A stretch of DNA of 53,644 nucleotides from Magnetospirillum moscoviense (lineage in GTDB: Bacteria > Pseudomonadota > Alphaproteobacteria > Rhodospirillales > Magnetospirillaceae): positions 1-53,644 of the forward strand of contig NZ_LWQU01000123.1 in the NCBI RefSeq assembly GCF_001650635.1. Direction: 5' to 3'. A model generated the notes under the pieces. The model searched no databases and was not told the origin of the DNA. It saw nothing but the letters and a program-made list of their open reading frames with translations. Positions 41,526 through 48,525 of the stretch are shown here, one piece after another (the stretch's first letter is position 1; each line of letters starts with the position of its first letter). Made by a program: the position numbers and the translations under genes.

Positions 41526-41754
41526 CTGGGCAAGTCCTTCGGATCAGGTCGAAAACGAATTCGCCGGCAGCCTACAAAGCATTGAAGTATAAAAATATTG
41601 CGCCTCGGGCGAGGGCTGACCCACCCGCAAGCGCGACGGTTAACTAGCACATCGGTTGCTGCGTTGCAAGACGACTCGAGTGCCTTTTGTGCAAGCGCGG
41701 CCAGAAAGTCGCCCCACCCGGTCGGGCGGTGACCTTTCCACCCGACTCACTACC
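41526..41754 (-). promoter_or_regulatory. Intergenic region with the likely atp operon promoter
   Basis: A 229-base gap between priA and atpH, both on the minus strand, with no gene seen. An A/T-rich patch on the minus strand contains TATACT (41591-41586), a good -10 element about 60 bases before the atpH GTG. The -35 region is not convincing. The rest is GC-rich with only partial hairpins. Confidence 0.4.
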
Positions 41755-43947
41755 CTAAACGAAAGAGTACGGATCGATGTCCACCTGCACCCGCAGGGGC
41801 TGTTTCGCCGGACAGATGGCCAGCCACTCCTTTAACGCTGCCTGCAGCGCCACGGTGCGCGCCGCCTTGATCAGGAAGCGGCGGCGGTGGCGGCCGCGCA
41901 GCAGGGCCATGGGCGCAGGTGCCGGGCCGATCACCTCCAGCCCCTCGGTGTGGGGGGCGGTGCGGGCCAGGCGGCGGGCATAATCGTCGACGGCGCCGGC
42001 ATCGGGGCCGGAGACGATCAAGGCCGCCAGGCGGGCAAAGGGCGGCATGCCGGCGTCGCGACGGCATTCGGCTTCCGCCGCGATGAAGGAATCGCGGTCG
42101 CCCGCCACCAGCGCCCGCATCACCGGATGGTCGGGCTGGAAGGTCTGCAGCAGCACCCGGCCGGGCCGCTCGGCGCGGCCGGCGCGGCCGGCCACCTGCG
42201 ACAGCAATTGGAAGGTGCGCTCGCCGGCCCGCAGATCGCCGCCTTCCAGCCCCAGATCGGCATCGACCACGCCGACCAGGGTCAGCATCGGGAAGTGATA
42301 GCCCTTGGCGACGATCTGGGTGCCGACCAGCAGGTCGATCTCGTGGTCGGCGACCTGGCGGACGAACTCGGCGGCGGCATGGGGGCCGGAGACGGTGTCC
42401 GACGCCATCATCGCCACCCGGGCGCCGGGAAAGCGGTGGGTGGCTTCCTCGGCGATGCGCTCGATGCCGGGGCCGCAGGCGGCGAAGCTGTCTTCGGCCT
42501 CGCATTCCGGGCAGACCGAGGGCAGGCGGGTGGCGTGGCCGCAATGGTGGCAGATCAGGCGGCCGGCCTGGCGATGCTCGACCAACCACGCGGTGCAGTG
42601 CGGGCATTGCAGGCGGTGGCCGCATTTGCGGCACAGCGTCAGTGGCGCATAGCCCCGGCGATTGAGGAACAGCATGGCCTGCTCGCCCTCGGCCAGGGTG
42701 CGCTCGATGGCTGCCACCAGCGGCGGGGCCAGCCAGAAGCCGCGCGGCGGCGGGGTGCGGCGCAGGTCGACCATACTGATCTCGGGCAGCACCGCGCCGG
42801 CATGACGGTCGGGCAGGTGCAGGCGGTGGTAGCGCCCGGCCTGGACGTTGGCCAGGGTTTCCAAGGACGGCGTCGCCGAGGCCAGGATCACCGGACACGC
42901 CCCGATGCGGGCGCGGACCACCGCCATGTCGCGGGCGTGATAGCAGACGCCGTCTTCCTGCTTGAAGGCGCCGTCATGTTCCTCGTCGACGACGATCAGG
43001 CCCAGATCGGGGAAGGGCAGGAACAGCGCCGAGCGGGCGCCGACCACCACGGCCGCTGTGCCGTCGGCCACCGCCCGCCAGGTGGCGCGGCGCTTGCCGT
43101 CGGACAGTTCGGAATGCCACACCGCCGGCTCGACCCCGAAGCGCGAGCGGAAACGTCCCAGCCATTGCGCCGACAGGGCGATCTCGGGCAGCAGCACCAG
43201 CACCTGGCGGCCGCGCTTCAGGGCGGCGGCCACCGCCTCGAAATAGACCTCGGTCTTGCCCGATCCGGTGACACCGTCCAGCAGCCAGACATGGAAGCCA
43301 GCGATTTCGGCCAGCGCAGCCGCCGCCTGGGCTTGGCTCTCGGACAGGGCCGGGCCGTCGCGATGGGCCTGGGGGGCGGCGAAGGGGGCAGGCGGCGCCA
43401 GCGCCACCTTTTCCAATGCGCCGGCCTCGACCAGGCCCTTGACGACGCTGTCGCCGGTCCCGGCCTCGCGGGCCAGGTCGGCCATGGTCAGGGGCGGGTG
43501 GGCGGCGGCGGTCTCCAGGACCTTGCGTCGCGTCGCGGTCAGTTTCAGGCCGTCCGGGATGGGCCGCGCGCGCACCGCCCAGATCGGGGCGGGCGGCTCC
43601 AGCGCCGCCGGAACGCTGATCGCCATCTTCAGCACCGCGCCCGGCGGGGCCAGGGTATAGGCGGCGACCCAATCGACGAAACGGCAGAGCGCCTCAGGGA
43701 TTGGCTTCGCCGGCAGACGGCGCAGGATGGTCCTGAGCTTACCGGGATCGGTGGCGGCACTGCCCGGTCCCCACACCACCCCCAGGCTGGTGCGGCCGGC
43801 CAGCGGCACCTCGACGACGTCGCCCTGGGCCACCGGATCGGCGCCGACGCGATAGTCATAGGCGCCGGCCAGCGGCAGCGGCAGCAGCACCGCGACACGC
43901 GAATCGCAATAAAAGTGTCGGGCGGGGTTGGCGGCGGCGGAAAGCAT
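41755..43947 (-). CDS. priA: Primosomal replication protein N' (PriA helicase)
   Basis: A 730-residue DEXH helicase restarting stalled replication forks. It shows the Walker A region [17 protein letters not shown], the DEEH box [17 protein letters not shown], and a zinc-binding cysteine cluster ([22 protein letters not shown]) between the helicase lobes. The C-terminal motifs [18 protein letters not shown] and [19 protein letters not shown] are present. PriA beside atpHAGDC is a common alphaproteobacterial order. It diverges from the DUF484 gene. Confidence 0.96.
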   Translation of the reverse strand: MLSAAANPARHFYCDSRVAVLLPLPLAGAYDYRVGADPVAQGDVVEVPLAGRTSLGVVWGPGSAATDPGKLRTILRRLPAKPIPEALCRFVDWVAAYTLAPPGAVLKMAISVPAALEPPAPIWAVRARPIPDGLKLTATRRKVLETAAAHPPLTMADLAREAGTGDSVVKGLVEAGALEKVALAPPAPFAAPQAHRDGPALSESQAQAAAALAEIAGFHVWLLDGVTGSGKTEVYFEAVAAALKRGRQVLVLLPEIALSAQWLGRFRSRFGVEPAVWHSELSDGKRRATWRAVADGTAAVVVGARSALFLPFPDLGLIVVDEEHDGAFKQEDGVCYHARDMAVVRARIGACPVILASATPSLETLANVQAGRYHRLHLPDRHAGAVLPEISMVDLRRTPPPRGFWLAPPLVAAIERTLAEGEQAMLFLNRRGYAPLTLCRKCGHRLQCPHCTAWLVEHRQAGRLICHHCGHATRLPSVCPECEAEDSFAACGPGIERIAEEATHRFPGARVAMMASDTVSGPHAAAEFVRQVADHEIDLLVGTQIVAKGYHFPMLTLVGVVDADLGLEGGDLRAGERTFQLLSQVAGRAGRAERPGRVLLQTFQPDHPVMRALVAGDRDSFIAAEAECRRDAGMPPFARLAALIVSGPDAGAVDDYARRLARTAPHTEGLEVIGPAPAPMALLRGRHRRRFLIKAARTVALQAALKEWLAICPAKQPLRVQVDIDPYSFV

Positions 43948-43989
43948 GGTCTATTGTCTGGCTCGCTTCTGTTATGGGACCTGCCCTGC

Positions 43990-44703
43990 ATGGTGCGCAA
44001 GCACGACGATAAAGCCGACGCCGCTCCGCCGCTGTCCGACCAGCAGGTGGCCGATTATCTGCGCCGCCACCCCGACTTCCTGTTGCGCCACACCGAACTG
44101 GCCGCTTTCCTGGCGCCGCCGTCGCGCTGGCCCGGCTCCGAAGCGGTGGTCGATCTGCAGACCTTCATGATCGAGCGCCTGCAGGAAGAAGTCGATCGCG
44201 TGCGCGGCGCCGCCGAGCATCTGATCCACACCAGCCGCTCGAACATGAGCACCCAGAACCGCACCCACCAGGCGGTGCTGGCGCTGTTGTCGGCCGACAG
44301 CATGGCCGAACTGGCCGGCGCCGTCGCCGACGATCTGGCGCCGATGCTTGACGTCGATGTCGCCACCCTGGCCTTCGAGGAAAGCGGCGAGGCGCTGCCG
44401 GAGTTGGCCGCCGCCGCCATCTTGCGCCTGCCGCCCGGCCATGTCGATCGGGTGCTGGGCGGTCCCGACCGCGCCTGCGCCCTGGCCGAGCAGATGCCGG
44501 GCGATCCCTTGGTATTCGGCGAAGGGGCGGATCTGGTGTCGTCGTCGGCGCTGGTCCGCCTGGATGCCGGCGGACGCTGCCCGGCCGGCCTGCTGGCCCT
44601 GGGCTCGCGCCATGGCCGCACCTTTCATTCCGGCCAGGGCACCGAACTGATCGCCTTCCTGGCCCAGGTCGCCGCCCTGTCGGTCCGCCGTTTCGTCGGC
44701 TGA
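43990..44703 (+). CDS. DUF484 family protein
   Basis: A 237-residue protein with the family start LSDQQVADYLRRHPDFLLRHTELAAFL, a short coiled coil (DLQTFMIERLQEEVDRVRGAAEHLI) and a GAF-like C-terminal half. DUF484 genes commonly neighbour xerC, as here, but the two are now separated by a toxin-antitoxin pair. The frame is open far upstream across priA; the ATG at 43990 is the first plausible start. Function is unknown. Confidence 0.85.
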   Translation: MVRKHDDKADAAPPLSDQQVADYLRRHPDFLLRHTELAAFLAPPSRWPGSEAVVDLQTFMIERLQEEVDRVRGAAEHLIHTSRSNMSTQNRTHQAVLALLSADSMAELAGAVADDLAPMLDVDVATLAFEESGEALPELAAAAILRLPPGHVDRVLGGPDRACALAEQMPGDPLVFGEGADLVSSSALVRLDAGGRCPAGLLALGSRHGRTFHSGQGTELIAFLAQVAALSVRRFVG

Positions 44704-44724
44704 TGGACGAACGGTGACGGCCGG

Positions 44725-44744
44725 TGCTATCATCTTTGATAGCA
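44725..44744. promoter_or_regulatory. Operator of the FitAB-type toxin-antitoxin operon
   Basis: Perfect inverted repeat TGCTATCA, four bases, TGATAGCA, 19 bases ahead of the antitoxin ATG. TATCAT (44728-44733) inside it could be the -10 element, so binding would block the promoter. The half-site equals the one I remember for Neisseria FitA; that comparison is from memory. Confidence 0.65.
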
Positions 44745-44763
44745 TCCACCGGAGGCATGGGCC

Positions 44764-44994
44764 ATGGGATCGGTCCTGATTCGTAATCTAGACGACGCGT
44801 TGATCAATCAGTTCCGCACCAAGGCGGGGCTGAACAACCGTTCGCTGGAAGCCGAACTGCGCGAGGCGCTGGCGGCTCAGGCGCCGTTGTCGCCCGAGCA
44901 GAAGCTGGCCTTGCTTGACCGCGTGCGAATCAGGTTGCCCGAGGGCGCGCCCGACAGCGCCGACCTGATCCGCGAGGATCGCGACAGGCGATGA
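44764..44994 (+). CDS. FitA-like ribbon-helix-helix antitoxin
   Basis: A 76-residue protein. The N-terminal RHH domain is SVLIRNLDDALINQFRTKAGLNNRSLEAELREALAAQ, and the C-terminal tail (LLDRVRIRLPEGAPDSADLIREDRDRR) would wrap the toxin. It overlaps the PIN-domain gene by 4 bases, with a palindromic operator just upstream. It should neutralise the toxin and repress the operon, as in FitAB/VapBC systems. Confidence 0.87.
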   Translation: MGSVLIRNLDDALINQFRTKAGLNNRSLEAELREALAAQAPLSPEQKLALLDRVRIRLPEGAPDSADLIREDRDRR

Positions 44995-45398
44995 GCGGAT
45001 TGGTCATCGACGCCAGCGTCGCCATCAAATGGGTCATCGAGGAAAGCGGTTCGGCGGCAGCGATCCAGTTGGTCGGCTCTGCGCCGCTGATGGCCCCCGA
45101 TCTGATCGGCGCCGAACTGACCAACGTATTGTGGCGCCATGTCGCCGCCAACCGGCTGGGTGAGTCCGCCGCCCAGGCGGCGTGGCAGGGCTGTCGCGCC
45201 ATGCTGGACCGTGTCTACGCCCATGACGAACTGTCCGGCCCGGCCCTGCGCATGGCCTGCGCGCTGGGCCACCCGGCCTATGACTGCTTCTACCTGGCCC
45301 TGGCCGAGCAGTTGGATTGCCCGATGGTCACCGCCGACCGGCGGTTCCACGATCGCGTCGCCGATTCGGAATGGCGCCACCGGGTCACGGCATTGTAA
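44991..45398 (+). CDS. PIN-domain ribonuclease toxin (VapC/FitB-like)
   Basis: A 135-residue PIN-domain protein. The four acidic metal-binding residues are visible: D7 in LVIDASVAIKWV, E42 in LIGAELTNVLW, D98 in AYDCFYLALAE, and D116 in VTADRRFHD. All are intact, so the nuclease should be active. It is translationally coupled to the antitoxin. The pair sits between the DUF484 gene and xerC, interrupting a usual gene neighbourhood. Confidence 0.88.
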   Translation: MSGLVIDASVAIKWVIEESGSAAAIQLVGSAPLMAPDLIGAELTNVLWRHVAANRLGESAAQAAWQGCRAMLDRVYAHDELSGPALRMACALGHPAYDCFYLALAEQLDCPMVTADRRFHDRVADSEWRHRVTAL

Positions 45399-45402
45399 CG
45401 CT

Positions 45403-46350
45403 ATGACCAAGGCTCCCATCCACTTCGCCGCCGCCCCCGATCTGGCCAAGGCGGTCGAGCATTGGCAGGGCTGGCTGTCGGGCGAGAAGCGGGCCAGCAA
45501 ACACACAATCGATGGCTATGGCCGCGACCTCGCCGCCTTCTTCACCTTCCTGATCGGCCATCTGGGCGGCGAGGCCGACCTGGCCGCCCTGATGGCGTTA
45601 AGCCCGGCCGACTTTCGCGCCTTCCTGGCGGCGCGCCAGCATGACGGGTTGTCGCGCTCGTCGATGGCGCGGCAGATGAGCACGTTGCGCGGCTTCTTCC
45701 AATTCCTCGACAACCATGATTACGGTCATAATCCGGCGATCGGCGCGGTCAAGGCGCCCCGGCCGCCCAAATCGGTGCCCAAGGCGCTGTCGGCCGACGC
45801 CGCGTTGGAGACCTTGGATCAGGCGGCGCTTTTGCAGGATGAGCCGTGGCTGGCGGCCCGCGACGCGGCGCTTTTCACGCTGCTTTACGGCTGCGGCCTG
45901 CGCCTGGGTGAGGCGCTGGCGATGACCGGGCGCGACCGGCCGAAAGCCGACGCCATGGTCATCACCGGCAAGGGCCGCAAGCAGCGGCTGGTGCCGGTGC
46001 TGCCGCTGGTGCGCCAGGCCATCGACGATTATGTCGGCCAATGCCCGTTCGCCATCGGCGCCGACGATCCGCTGTTCGTCGGCGCGCGCGGCAAGGTGTT
46101 GAATCCCGGCGTGGTGCAGCGGCAGATGCGCAAGATGCGCCCGCTTCTGGGCCTGCCCGACAGCGCCACCCCGCACGCCCTTCGCCATTCCTTCGCCACC
46201 CATCTGCTGGCCGGCGGCGGCGATCTGCGCACCATCCAGGAATTGCTGGGCCACGCCACCTTGTCGACCACCCAGCGTTACACCAAGGTCGATGCCGAAC
46301 GGCTGACCCGGGCCTATCGCGACGCCCATCCGCGGGCGCGTAATCCATGA
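45403..46350 (+). CDS. xerC: Tyrosine recombinase XerC
   Basis: A 315-residue site-specific recombinase that resolves chromosome dimers at dif with XerD. All catalytic residues are present: R167 (YGCGLRLGEAL), K190 (ITGKGRKQRLVP), H258/R261 (PHALRHSFATHLL), H284 (LLGHATLSTTQ) and nucleophile Y293 (RYTKVDAERL). The SAM-like N-terminal core-binding domain is complete. The start is the ATG at 45403, 4 bases after the toxin stop. Its stop overlaps tsaE by 4 bases. Confidence 0.93.
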   Translation: MTKAPIHFAAAPDLAKAVEHWQGWLSGEKRASKHTIDGYGRDLAAFFTFLIGHLGGEADLAALMALSPADFRAFLAARQHDGLSRSSMARQMSTLRGFFQFLDNHDYGHNPAIGAVKAPRPPKSVPKALSADAALETLDQAALLQDEPWLAARDAALFTLLYGCGLRLGEALAMTGRDRPKADAMVITGKGRKQRLVPVLPLVRQAIDDYVGQCPFAIGADDPLFVGARGKVLNPGVVQRQMRKMRPLLGLPDSATPHALRHSFATHLLAGGGDLRTIQELLGHATLSTTQRYTKVDAERLTRAYRDAHPRARNP

Positions 46351-46820
46351 ACGGGGCCATGAACCGGGTGTTCGAGCTGGCCTGTGAGGCCGACACCGTC
46401 AAATTGGGTGCCGCCCTGGCCCGGCTGGCCCGTCCCGGCGACGTGCTGCTGCTGGCCGGCACCCTGGGCACCGGCAAGAGCACCCTGGCGCGGGCCTTCA
46501 TTCGCGCCCTGACCGACCCCTTCGAGGAAGTCCCCAGCCCGACCTTCACCCTGGTCCAGACCTACGAATCCGACGCGGGCGAAATCTGGCATTTCGACCT
46601 TTACCGACTGGAAAAGCCGGATGATTCCTGGGAACTGGGCATCGAGGACGCCTTCGTCGACGGCATCTGCCTGATCGAATGGCCCGACCGGCTGGGGCCA
46701 TTGGTGCCGCGCCGCCGGCTCGAGGTGACCTTGGAATCCGGCGAAGCCGAAGGCAGCCGGCGCGCCACCCTGACCCCCGTCCATCAATGGGACGACCGCT
46801 TGGGAGACCTTGATCCATGA
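46347..46820 (+). CDS. tsaE: tRNA threonylcarbamoyladenosine biosynthesis ATPase TsaE
   Basis: A 157-residue P-loop ATPase of the t6A37 pathway, working with TsaB and TsaD. It has the Walker A GTLGTGKSTLARAFIRAL, the family motif VPSPTFTLVQTYE, HFDLYRL, and LIEWPDRLGPLVP. It overlaps both neighbours by 4 bases (ATGA). The shorter start at residue 5 (MNRVFELA) is an alternative. Confidence 0.94.
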   Translation: MNGAMNRVFELACEADTVKLGAALARLARPGDVLLLAGTLGTGKSTLARAFIRALTDPFEEVPSPTFTLVQTYESDAGEIWHFDLYRLEKPDDSWELGIEDAFVDGICLIEWPDRLGPLVPRRRLEVTLESGEAEGSRRATLTPVHQWDDRLGDLDP

Positions 46821-47812
46821 CAGACCGTGACGCCCTGATCGCCGCCTTCCTGAAGCGGGCCGGCTGGGGGGCTGCCGAGCGCGGCCGGCTGGCCGGCGAC
46901 GCCAGCTTTCGCCATTACGACCGCCTGAAGGATGGCGAACGGCGCGCGGTGCTGATGGACGCTCCGCCGCCCAAGGAAGATGTCCGCCCGTTCGTGCGCA
47001 TCGCCATGCATCTGGAACGGCTGGGCTATTCCAGTCCGCGCCTTCTGGCGGTCGATCTGGATAACGGCCTGCTGCTGCTGGAGGATCTGGGCGACGACAC
47101 CTATACCCGCCTGCTGGACAATGGCGGCGACGAGGAAGCGCTGTATGCCCTGGCGGTCGATCTGCTGGCCGACCTGCACGGCCAGGGTGAACAGGCCATC
47201 CCGCTGGGCCTGGCCCCTTACGACGACGACAAGCTGCTGACCGAGGCGGCCCTGCTCACCGACTGGTACATGCCGGCCATGCTGGGGGCCGAGACCGCCA
47301 AGGCGGTCCGGGCGGAATATCTGTCGCTGTGGCGCGAATTGATCCCGGTGGCCCAAGCGGTGCCCGATACCCTGGTCCTGCGCGACTTCCACGTCGATAA
47401 TCTGATGAAGCTGCCGCGCGAGGGTCTGGCCGCCTGCGGCCTGCTGGATTTCCAGGACGCTGTGACCGGCCCGGTCACCTATGACCTGATGAGCCTGCTG
47501 GAAGACGCCCGGCGCGATTTGTCGCCCCAGCTGGTTGCCGCCATGATCGACCGCTATCTGGCCCGCTTTCCCGCTCTCGACCGCGACGCCTTCGCCGCGT
47601 CGTGGGCGGTGCTGGCGGCGCAGCGCCACGCCAAGGTGATCGGCATCTTCACCCGCTTGTGCAAGCGCGACGGCAAGCCCGGCTATCTGGTCCACATCCC
47701 CCGCGTCTGGCGCCTGCTGGACGGGGCCTGCGCCCACCCGGCCCTGGCGCGGATGAAGGGCTGGCTGGACCGCCACATCCCGCTCCAGGCCCGGGGCGTG
47801 CCGACCCCATGA
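46817..47812 (+). CDS. amgK: AmgK-like cell-wall sugar kinase (APH family)
   Basis: A 331-residue aminoglycoside-phosphotransferase-fold kinase. The catalytic loop LRDFHVDNLMKLP and the DFQDAVTGPVTYDLMSLLEDARRD metal-binding motif are intact. With the following nucleotidyltransferase it matches AmgK-MurU, which phosphorylates MurNAc at the anomeric carbon and makes UDP-MurNAc during peptidoglycan recycling. That assignment rests on the pairing. It overlaps tsaE and murU by 4 bases each. Confidence 0.85.
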   Translation: MTDRDALIAAFLKRAGWGAAERGRLAGDASFRHYDRLKDGERRAVLMDAPPPKEDVRPFVRIAMHLERLGYSSPRLLAVDLDNGLLLLEDLGDDTYTRLLDNGGDEEALYALAVDLLADLHGQGEQAIPLGLAPYDDDKLLTEAALLTDWYMPAMLGAETAKAVRAEYLSLWRELIPVAQAVPDTLVLRDFHVDNLMKLPREGLAACGLLDFQDAVTGPVTYDLMSLLEDARRDLSPQLVAAMIDRYLARFPALDRDAFAASWAVLAAQRHAKVIGIFTRLCKRDGKPGYLVHIPRVWRLLDGACAHPALARMKGWLDRHIPLQARGVPTP

Positions 47813-48525
47813 GCACGCGCCCGACCCACGGCATGGTCCTGGCCGCCGGCTTGGGCCTGCGCATGCGCCCGATCACGCTGACCATCCCCAAGCCCTTGGT
47901 CGCCGTGGCCGGGCGGACCATGCTGGACCGCGCGCTGGACCATCTGGGGGCGGCCGAGGTCGGCCATCTGGTGGTCAACACCCATTGGCTGCCCCACTGC
48001 ATCGAGGCCCATCTGGCCGGCCGCCCGAACATCAGCCTAAGCCCCGAGACCGAGCTGCTGGAAACCGGCGGCGGCGTCGCCCGGGCCTTGCCGCTGTTGG
48101 GCGAAGCCCCGTTCTATGTGGTCAATTCCGACATCATCTGGACCGATGGCGCCGTGTCGGCCCTGACCCGGCTGGCCCAGGCGTGGGACGATGCCCGCAT
48201 GGATGCGCTGTTGCTGCTGGTGCCGACCGCGCGCGCCGTCGGCTATGACGGTCCCGGCGACTTCTTCATCGATGCCAATGGGGTGCCGTGGCGGCGGCGC
48301 GGCCAGGAAGTGGCGCCGACCCTGTTCTCGGGGGTGCAGATTTTGCATCCGCGCTTGTTCGGCGGCTGCCCGTCGGGCAAATTCTCGTTGAACGTGCTGT
48401 ATGACCGCGCCCTGGAAGACGGCCGCCTGTTCGGTCTGCTCCATGACGGACGCTGGTACCATGTCGGCACCCCCGAGGCGCTGCCCGCGGTCGAGGCGGC
48501 GCTGATCGAGCAGGAGCCCGAATGA
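47809..48525 (+). CDS. murU: MurU-like sugar-1-phosphate nucleotidyltransferase
   Basis: A 238-residue GT-A-fold uridylyltransferase. The N-terminal nucleotide-binding motif is MVLAAGLGLRMRPITLTIPKPLVAVAGRTM, and VVNSDIIW holds the metal-binding aspartate. It would convert MurNAc-1-phosphate to UDP-MurNAc after AmgK. The frame is open upstream within amgK, but the ATG at 47809 overlaps the amgK stop and begins the conserved domain. Its stop overlaps addB by 4 bases. Confidence 0.87.
   Translation: MSTRPTHGMVLAAGLGLRMRPITLTIPKPLVAVAGRTMLDRALDHLGAAEVGHLVVNTHWLPHCIEAHLAGRPNISLSPETELLETGGGVARALPLLGEAPFYVVNSDIIWTDGAVSALTRLAQAWDDARMDALLLLVPTARAVGYDGPGDFFIDANGVPWRRRGQEVAPTLFSGVQILHPRLFGGCPSGKFSLNVLYDRALEDGRLFGLLHDGRWYHVGTPEALPAVEAALIEQEPE

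Noticed and set aside
41887-43989. Upstream extension of the DUF484 frame through priA
   Set aside because: The extension has shadow-type composition and runs antisense to priA; the conserved protein begins at 43990.
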